From Sphingomonadaceae bacterium (lineage in GTDB: Bacteria > Pseudomonadota > Alphaproteobacteria > Sphingomonadales > Sphingomonadaceae): a DNA stretch of 11,196 nt. Location of the stretch: NCBI GenBank assembly GCA_004282995.1, contig SHLU01000055.1, forward strand, positions 1-11,196. Reading direction: 5' to 3'. A program made the position numbers and the translations under genes. Under the pieces are notes generated by a model. The model ran no database searches, was not told where the DNA came from, and saw nothing but the letters and a program-made list of their open reading frames with translations. Of this stretch, positions 7,979 through 11,196 are shown piece by piece; within the stretch, counting starts at the first letter, position 1; the number at the start of each line of letters is the position of its first letter.

Positions 7979-8158
7979 TTAAAGGCTCGGAGCGAGGACT
8001 TCGCGCCCGTTGTAGAAACCGCAGTGCGAGCACATGTTGTGCGGGCGCTTGAGTTCGCCGCAATTGTTGCATTCGTGGAAGGCTTCGACCTTCAACGAAT
8101 CATGCGAACGACGGTTGCCACGGCGATGCGGCGATACTTTTCTTTTAGGGACAGCCAT
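7979..8158 (-). CDS. rpmF: 50S ribosomal protein L32
   Basis: A 59-aa ORF starts MAVPKRKVSPHRRGNRRSHD, the characteristic L32 N-terminus, and ends in APSL with TAA at 7981-7979. It carries a zinc ribbon with Cys30, Cys33, Cys43 and Cys46 (CNNC and CSHC), so it is the zinc-binding form of L32. It binds 23S rRNA in the large subunit. The ATG at 8158 has AAGGA about 11 nt upstream and a weaker AGG nearer. It heads the rpmF-plsX-fabH unit. In E. coli a DUF177 gene (yceD) precedes rpmF. Here that gene is missing, and the upstream neighbour is a divergent MAPEG gene. A roughly 110-nt 5' leader is predicted from the candidate promoter. Confidence 0.97.
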   Translation of the reverse strand: MAVPKRKVSPHRRGNRRSHDSLKVEAFHECNNCGELKRPHNMCSHCGFYNGREVLAPSL

Positions 8159-8218
8159 GGCGGCACCTGTTCCTTGAATTCAGACTGTTGCAAGCCGCAC
8201 TAGGCGATGAGGTCAAAG

Positions 8219-8241
8219 GGCACAACCCTGTCGGGTGTGCC
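8219..8241 (-). promoter_or_regulatory. Hairpin in the predicted rpmF leader
   Basis: GGCACA(A)CCC at 8219-8228 pairs with GGGTGTGCC at 8233-8241 around a four-base loop, a 9-bp stem with one bulged A. It lies between the candidate rpmF promoter and the rpmF start, so it would form in the rpmF leader mRNA. No T-tract long enough for an intrinsic terminator follows on the minus strand. It could stabilise the mRNA or take part in control of rpmF. A role is not shown. Confidence 0.4.
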
Positions 8242-8257
8242 GCGCAAACCTATCTCA

Positions 8258-8285
8258 TTGGCGGCGAAGGCGCGCCCTATATAGG
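8258..8285 (+). promoter_or_regulatory. Candidate promoter for the MAPEG gene
   Basis: TTGGCG (8258-8263) and TATAGG (8280-8285) are separated by 16 nt, the same geometry as the opposite-strand promoter and sharing its palindromic -10 region. Transcription would begin near 8292, about 60 nt before the ATG at 8354. Confidence 0.45.
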
Positions 8286-8303
8286 AATTTTCGCGCGTTG
8301 CAA
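8276..8303 (-). promoter_or_regulatory. Candidate promoter for rpmF-plsX-fabH
   Basis: On the minus strand TTGCAA (8303-8298) and TATAGG (8281-8276) are separated by 16 nt. The -10 lies in the perfect palindrome CCTATATAGG (8276-8285), shared with a matching element on the other strand. Transcription would begin near 8269, leaving a leader of about 110 nt before the rpmF ATG. Confidence 0.5.
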
Positions 8304-8353
8304 CCACAAGCGCACCATGTCAGAGCCGCAGGCACCAAAGGGGAGAGGGCATT

Positions 8354-8752
8354 ATGGGAATTCTTTTACCGGTTACGCTGGCATCTGCGGCTGCTGCAGG
8401 CATCATGGCAATCTGGCTGATGATTCGCGTTGGACAGGTAAGGACGGCGCACAAGGTCAGTGTTGGCGACGGGGGCAACGAGCATGTCATCCGCCGCATG
8501 CGCGCTCACGCAAATTATGTCGAAAGCGCGCCTTTCGTGCTGGTGCTGATCGGTGTCATCGAGATCGCGAATGCCGGCGGCGGATGGCTCAAATGGGTCG
8601 CTATCATCTATTTTGTCGGCCGCATTGCGCATGGCCTAGGCATGGACGGAACGACATTCGAGAAGGGTCGCTTCATCGGCACGGTCATCACCCTGCTGAC
8701 GCTTCTGGGGCTGTCGGTCGTCGCCGCGTTAGTGGGGGCTGGCGTCCTTTAA
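8354..8752 (+). CDS. MAPEG-family integral membrane protein
   Basis: The 132-aa protein has about four hydrophobic segments (roughly residues 4-25, 56-74, 78-95 and 106-130), as in MAPEG proteins (membrane-associated proteins in eicosanoid and glutathione metabolism). The family motif region RMRAHANYVESAPFVLVLIG at about 48-67 is present. Its Arg, Asn and Glu in eukaryotic members help bind glutathione. It probably sits in the inner membrane as a trimer and may be a glutathione transferase or peroxidase, but bacterial members are mostly uncharacterised and the substrate is unknown. The ATG at 8354 follows a GGGGAGAGG stretch. The gene is divergent from rpmF and convergent with the next gene, with 9 nt between stop codons. 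Confidence 0.88.
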   Translation: MGILLPVTLASAAAAGIMAIWLMIRVGQVRTAHKVSVGDGGNEHVIRRMRAHANYVESAPFVLVLIGVIEIANAGGGWLKWVAIIYFVGRIAHGLGMDGTTFEKGRFIGTVITLLTLLGLSVVAALVGAGVL

Positions 8753-8761
8753 CCTGCGGCG

Positions 8762-9427
8762 TCAGCCGAGGGCGTAATCGCTGACGAACTGGTTGGTCTT
8801 GCGCTCCTGGCCAAAGGTGCTGGTGGGTCCGTGGCCGGGGATGAAAGTCACGTCGTTGCCTAGCGGCCAGAGTTTCTTGGTGATCGCGTCGATCAAGTCC
8901 TGGTGGTTGCCCATCGGGAAATCGGTGCGGCCAATACTGCCTTGGAACAGCACGTCGCCAACCACGGCGAACTTGCTGGGCGCGTGGTAGAACACGACAT
9001 GGCCAGGCGTGTGGCCGGGGCAATGGATCACGTCGAGCGTCAGATCGCCCACGGTGACGGTATCACCATCGTCCAGCCAGCGATCAGGCTCGAACACTTG
9101 CCCCTGAATACCGTACTTGCGCCCGTCCTCGTCAAGCCGGGAGATCCAGAACCGGTCGGCCTCGTGCGGTCCCTCGATAGGCACGCCGAGTTCCTTCGCC
9201 AGTATTCCGGCTTCCCCGCAATGGTCGATATGGCCGTGGGTGATGAGGATCTTTTCAAGCTCCACCCCGGTCTTGGCGAGGCCCGCCTTGAGCTTATCGA
9301 GATCTCCGCCCGGATCGATAAGGGCGCCCTTGTTGGTGGCGGTGCACCAGATTAGCGAGCAATTCTGCTGCAGGGGCGTGACGGGAATGATCCCGGCTTT
9401 CATTGGCGGTGTGGCGGTTTCTGTCAT
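8762..9427 (-). CDS. MBL-fold metallo-hydrolase, glyoxalase-II-like
   Basis: The 221-aa protein has all metal ligands of the metallo-beta-lactamase fold: THGHIDHC gives His64, His66, Asp68 and His69; CPGHTPGH gives His139; VVGDVLF gives Asp158; and IPGHG gives His199. This set is typical of hydroxyacylglutathione-hydrolase-like (YcbL/GloB-type) enzymes, usually binding two metals. It is shorter than true GloB and lacks the long C-terminal glutathione-binding domain, so the substrate is open. The start is uncertain: ATG 9427 (used here), ATG 9403 and TTG 9463 are possible, none has a clear ribosome-binding site, and homologues often begin near the 9403 start. It follows the S24 repressor on the same strand after 52 nt, so the two may be cotranscribed. 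It converges on the MAPEG gene, and a glutathione link between the two is only a guess. Confidence 0.9.
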   Translation of the reverse strand: MTETATPPMKAGIIPVTPLQQNCSLIWCTATNKGALIDPGGDLDKLKAGLAKTGVELEKILITHGHIDHCGEAGILAKELGVPIEGPHEADRFWISRLDEDGRKYGIQGQVFEPDRWLDDGDTVTVGDLTLDVIHCPGHTPGHVVFYHAPSKFAVVGDVLFQGSIGRTDFPMGNHQDLIDAITKKLWPLGNDVTFIPGHGPTSTFGQERKTNQFVSDYALG

Positions 9428-9479
9428 GGGCGCTGATGTGGCTTTGCCGAGCCCGAATCGCAAGGGTCGGACTGCCGGA

Positions 9480-10160
9480 TCAGACCCGCCCGCTTTTCCA
9501 CACCACCCGGCCGATCACCTCGACATCCTCGATCGACAACTCGACCGGCGGGTAGGCCAGGTTCTGGCTCAGCAGCGAAACCCGCCCCTGCCCCGAACGC
9601 GCCAGCCGCTTGACGCTGAGCGTATCACCAACACGCACGACATGGATGCCGTCACGCCACGGACCGGGTGTTCGGTCGACCAGCACTTCATCCCCGTGGC
9701 GTAGCAGCGGCTCCATCGAATCGCCTTCGACCTTGACTGCGCTCAACATCTTCGGATCGAGTCCGTTCGATCGCAGCCACCGGCCCGAGAAGCCGAAATT
9801 GTCGAACGGTGTCTCGCCATTGGCAAAGCGTCCCGGACCGGCCGAAACCGCGATCGAGAGACGCGGGACCGCAACGAAATCGTCGTCGCGGAATGGCGAA
9901 ACAGAAGTATAGGATTTTTCCTCCACCGCACCGAGTTCAGCCTCTTTCACACCAAAGAACTCGGCCAGTGTCCGGCGGTCGCCTTCCTCCAGCTTCTTGG
10001 GGCTTCCCTTGCGAATAAACTGCTGAAGATAGCTGGAATTTCGTCCAATCAAAGCTGAAAGCCTGGAAAGACTGGTGCCGCTGGATTCCGATAATTCGAG
10101 CAAACGGCTGCGCGGATCGGCCATGGATTGCGTCTGGTCTGACAAGATACCCACCTTCAT
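9480..10160 (-). CDS. S24-family LexA/cI-like autocleaving repressor
   Basis: The 226-aa protein joins an N-terminal helix-turn-helix (SLSRLSALIGRNSSYLQQFI, about 30-49) to a C-terminal S24 peptidase domain. The catalytic pair is intact: Ser148 in GDSMEP and Lys184 in SVKRLAR, 36 residues apart as in LexA. A likely cleavage bond is Ala107-Gly108 in VSAGPG. Such proteins repress genes until RecA filaments or another signal trigger self-cleavage. This is probably not LexA itself, because the HTH is XRE/cI-like. ATG 10160 has GGAAG very close upstream; ATG 10124 (214 aa) is an alternative that keeps the whole HTH but has no clear ribosome-binding site. The gene is divergent from two small genes and shares their roughly 100-nt control region, so it most likely regulates itself and them. 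Confidence 0.88.
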   Translation of the reverse strand: MKVGILSDQTQSMADPRSRLLELSESSGTSLSRLSALIGRNSSYLQQFIRKGSPKKLEEGDRRTLAEFFGVKEAELGAVEEKSYTSVSPFRDDDFVAVPRLSIAVSAGPGRFANGETPFDNFGFSGRWLRSNGLDPKMLSAVKVEGDSMEPLLRHGDEVLVDRTPGPWRDGIHVVRVGDTLSVKRLARSGQGRVSLLSQNLAYPPVELSIEDVEVIGRVVWKSGRV

Positions 10161-10162
10161 TC

Positions 10163-10201
10163 TTCCTACGTATACGAAAGATTTTTCCTAGACAAGTAGG
10201 A
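10163..10201. promoter_or_regulatory. Candidate operator cluster between repressor and divergent operon
   Basis: TTCCTA occurs at 10163-10168 and again at 10185-10190, 22 nt apart (about two helical turns). TCCTA at 10186-10190 is also mirrored by TAGGA at 10197-10201 around a 6-nt spacer. The palindrome CGTATACG (10169-10176) overlaps the candidate -10 of the repressor gene. This arrangement is typical of sites bound by a dimeric repressor, and the S24 protein next door is the obvious candidate. Binding is inferred. Confidence 0.4.
10169..10195 (-). promoter_or_regulatory. Candidate promoter of the S24 repressor gene
   Basis: On the minus strand TATACG (10174-10169) is a fair -10, and TTGTCT (10195-10190) is a -35 with a short 15-nt spacer. 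Other -35 registers at 16-17 nt are weaker. The -10 ends only 8 nt before the ATG at 10160, so the mRNA would be leaderless or nearly so if this start is right. Confidence 0.3.
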
Positions 10202-10260
10202 TTTCGCCTCTCACCAGTGGCCTCAGAGGACAGCGAATCGGCTTGGAGATTGAGGCTCGC

Positions 10261-10458
10261 ATGCTCATCAGACGAATAGAGAAATTCCTGCGCGAACACG
10301 ATATGGCGGCAACCAAATTCGGCCGGCTTGCAGCGCATGATCCGCGCTTCGTGCTGGACCTGCGCAATGGTCGCATTCCGCGCAGCGGCACCGAACAACG
10401 AGTGTATGGGTTCATGACCCAATATGAGCACCGGCAGGAGGTGCGTCATGCAGGTTGA
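10261..10458 (+). CDS. Small HTH-like protein, function unknown
   Basis: The 65-aa basic protein begins MLIRRIEKFLREHDMAATKFGRLAAHDP. The pattern helix, T-x-F-G-x-x-A, D-P-x-F-V-x-D-L-R-x-G-R resembles a minimal helix-turn-helix like those of XRE/Cro proteins, with a probable recognition helix at about 27-38. I recall similar short HTH-like proteins in sphingomonads but no named function. The ATG at 10261 has GAGG 5 nt upstream; an in-frame TTG at 10243 would add six residues without a good ribosome-binding site. It is divergent from the S24 repressor, and its last 11 nt overlap the next gene, so the two are an operon. It might bind DNA alone or with a partner, or be a Cro-like counterpart of the S24 repressor. 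That is inference. Confidence 0.8.
   Translation: MLIRRIEKFLREHDMAATKFGRLAAHDPRFVLDLRNGRIPRSGTEQRVYGFMTQYEHRQEVRHAG
10436..10441 (+). promoter_or_regulatory. Strong ribosome-binding site for the 120-aa protein
   Basis: AGGAGG lies 6 nt before the ATG at 10448, inside the end of the 65-aa gene. It decides the start against an in-frame ATG at 10424 that would add eight residues, and suggests this second gene is well translated. Confidence 0.75.
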
Positions 10459-10810
10459 TCAAATCGCAAGGCCCGTTGCCGGCTCGAAGCGGACGCGCCG
10501 CAGCACAGGCGACCGGGTTCGCCTGGCGGTGCTTTCGCTCGCCAATGGACTGGGCCAAGTGCAGCATCACTCGGAGAAAGCCTGGGCCAGCATCACTTTC
10601 GCCGGGACCCGGCATACGCTCCGCCTGACCTTCGAAGGTGAAGAGGCAGTCGCCGCTGGAGAAGAACTGGTCGCAGCCTTGCCGGAGCATGAATTCACGA
10701 TCCCGCGCCAATTGGTTGCCGACGCAACCGTGACCGGGGTCGAGAGCACACTGCTACCCGAGCCGCGCATGTTGGTCGAATGCGAACTGCTGCTGCTGGA
10801 GGATGCCTGA
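10448..10810 (+). CDS. Conserved-looking protein of unknown function, 120 aa
   Basis: I do not recognise this family. The N-terminal 20 residues are basic (GSKRTRRSTGDR). They are followed by a compact alternating pattern suggesting an alpha+beta fold: strands about 22-32, 45-62 and 103-117, helices about 65-79 and 86-91. There is no signal peptide or membrane segment, and only one cysteine (112), so it is probably cytoplasmic and could touch nucleic acid through its basic end. The acidic tail is LLLLEDA. It overlaps the 65-aa HTH-like gene by 11 nt and has its own strong ribosome-binding site, so the two are surely cotranscribed. The 3' end converges on a dehydrogenase gene with 10 nt between the stops. 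Codon use looks like the neighbours, giving no sign of recent transfer. Confidence 0.8.
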   Translation: MQVDQIARPVAGSKRTRRSTGDRVRLAVLSLANGLGQVQHHSEKAWASITFAGTRHTLRLTFEGEEAVAAGEELVAALPEHEFTIPRQLVADATVTGVESTLLPEPRMLVECELLLLEDA

Positions 10811-10820
10811 CGCGGTGCGT

Positions 10821-11196
10821 TCAATATCCCAGTGACAGGTCGAATCGCGGCTCCACCGGTTCCCCGGCGAGGTAGCGATGGCAGTTGGCGATGAACCGCT
10901 CAGCGGAACGTTGGAACATCTTCGTCTGCGCGCGGCCCGAAAGGTGCATGGTGACATGCGCATTGTCGAGCGACCATAAGGCATGATCGGCGGGGAGCGG
11001 CTCGGGCGTAGTGACGTCGAGAAACGCCCCGCCGATCCGCTTCGCCCCAAGCGCGGCAACCAGCGCCTCCTGGTCGACCACTTCGCCGCGTGCGATATTG
11101 ACCAGAACGGCGTCTGATTTCATCGCCGCTAGCTCGTCGGCCCCAATCATCGCCTCGGTCTCGGTGGTGGCCGGCACGGCAAGGAGCACCCAGTCG
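10821..11196 (-). CDS. D-2-hydroxyacid dehydrogenase, C-terminal part
   Basis: The minus-strand frame is open from the window edge (first full codon ends at 11195) to TGA at 10823-10821, showing the last 124 residues. The 5' part is outside. Visible motifs belong to the NAD(P)-binding domain of D-2-hydroxyacid dehydrogenases: LLAVPATTETEAMIGADELAAMK, VNIARGEVVDQEALVAAL with the substrate-binding Arg, GGAFLDVTTPEPLP with the catalytic-relay Glu, and the catalytic His in VTMHLSG. The family reduces 2-oxoacids to D-2-hydroxyacids with NAD(P)H. TMHLSG in place of the common TPHIAG, and the gap pattern, fit the glyoxylate/hydroxypyruvate reductase-like (GhrA-type) branch, but the substrate cannot be fixed from this end alone. 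Confidence 0.92.
   Translation of the reverse strand, partial: DWVLLAVPATTETEAMIGADELAAMKSDAVLVNIARGEVVDQEALVAALGAKRIGGAFLDVTTPEPLPADHALWSLDNAHVTMHLSGRAQTKMFQRSAERFIANCHRYLAGEPVEPRFDLSLGY

Noticed and set aside
8188..8784. 198-codon plus-strand frame overlapping the MAPEG gene
   Set aside because: It is a shifted frame; the overlapping 132-aa frame has a good ribosome-binding site, membrane helices and the MAPEG motif.
9480..10810. Prophage or genomic island around the S24 repressor
   Set aside because: No integrase, structural phage gene, tRNA or direct-repeat ends are visible, and codon use matches the neighbours.
1..11196. CRISPR array, tRNA, rRNA or insertion sequence
   Set aside because: No regularly spaced repeats, cloverleaf sequences, rRNA signatures or transposase-like frames were seen on either strand.

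Overview
The window looks like chromosomal housekeeping DNA from a GC-rich alphaproteobacterium. Sphingomonadales, and within it an Erythrobacter/Porphyrobacter-like lineage, is my best guess. This rests on the gene order rpmF-plsX-fabH-ihfA-merR, on tandem DsbA-like genes just before smc, on the protein style (Ala/Arg/Glu-rich) and on the codon use. It is inference, because no rRNA or other taxonomic marker is present. I see no transposase, integrase, tRNA, rRNA or CRISPR array.

Layout. (1) 1-4924, plus strand: a 5'-truncated DsbA-like thioredoxin-fold protein, a second DsbA-like protein with a lipoprotein signal, and then, 9 nt later, a full-length SMC chromosome-condensation ATPase. (2) 4998-8158, minus strand, read right to left: ribosomal protein L32 (rpmF, only 59 aa), plsX, fabH, a 137-nt gap with a possible promoter, ihfA (IHF alpha) and a small MerR-type regulator. 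The junctions are tight: plsX/fabH overlap by 4 nt (GTGA), and merR starts with GTG 2 nt after the ihfA stop. (3) 8159-8353: a divergent intergenic region whose 10-bp palindrome can serve as the -10 element in both directions, for rpmF leftward and for a MAPEG-family membrane protein (8354-8752) rightward. (4) 8762-10160, minus strand: a glyoxalase-II-like metallo-hydrolase, preceded by a LexA/cI-like S24 repressor with an intact Ser/Lys dyad. (5) 10261-10810, plus strand, divergent from the repressor: two overlapping small genes, a 65-aa HTH-like protein and a 120-aa protein I do not recognise. (6) 10821-11196, minus strand: the C-terminal part of a D-2-hydroxyacid dehydrogenase that runs off the window.

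How the genes work together. The rpmF-plsX-fabH block links a ribosomal protein to the first step of phospholipid synthesis (acyl-phosphate) and to initiation of fatty-acid synthesis. ihfA and merR add a nucleoid-bending protein and a regulator of unknown target. The least explained part is the divergent unit S24 repressor / 65-aa protein / 120-aa protein. Its roughly 100-nt shared control region contains repeated TTCCTA half-sites and dyads that look like repressor operators. I consider this unit and the symmetric rpmF/MAPEG promoter the two best targets for a second look.
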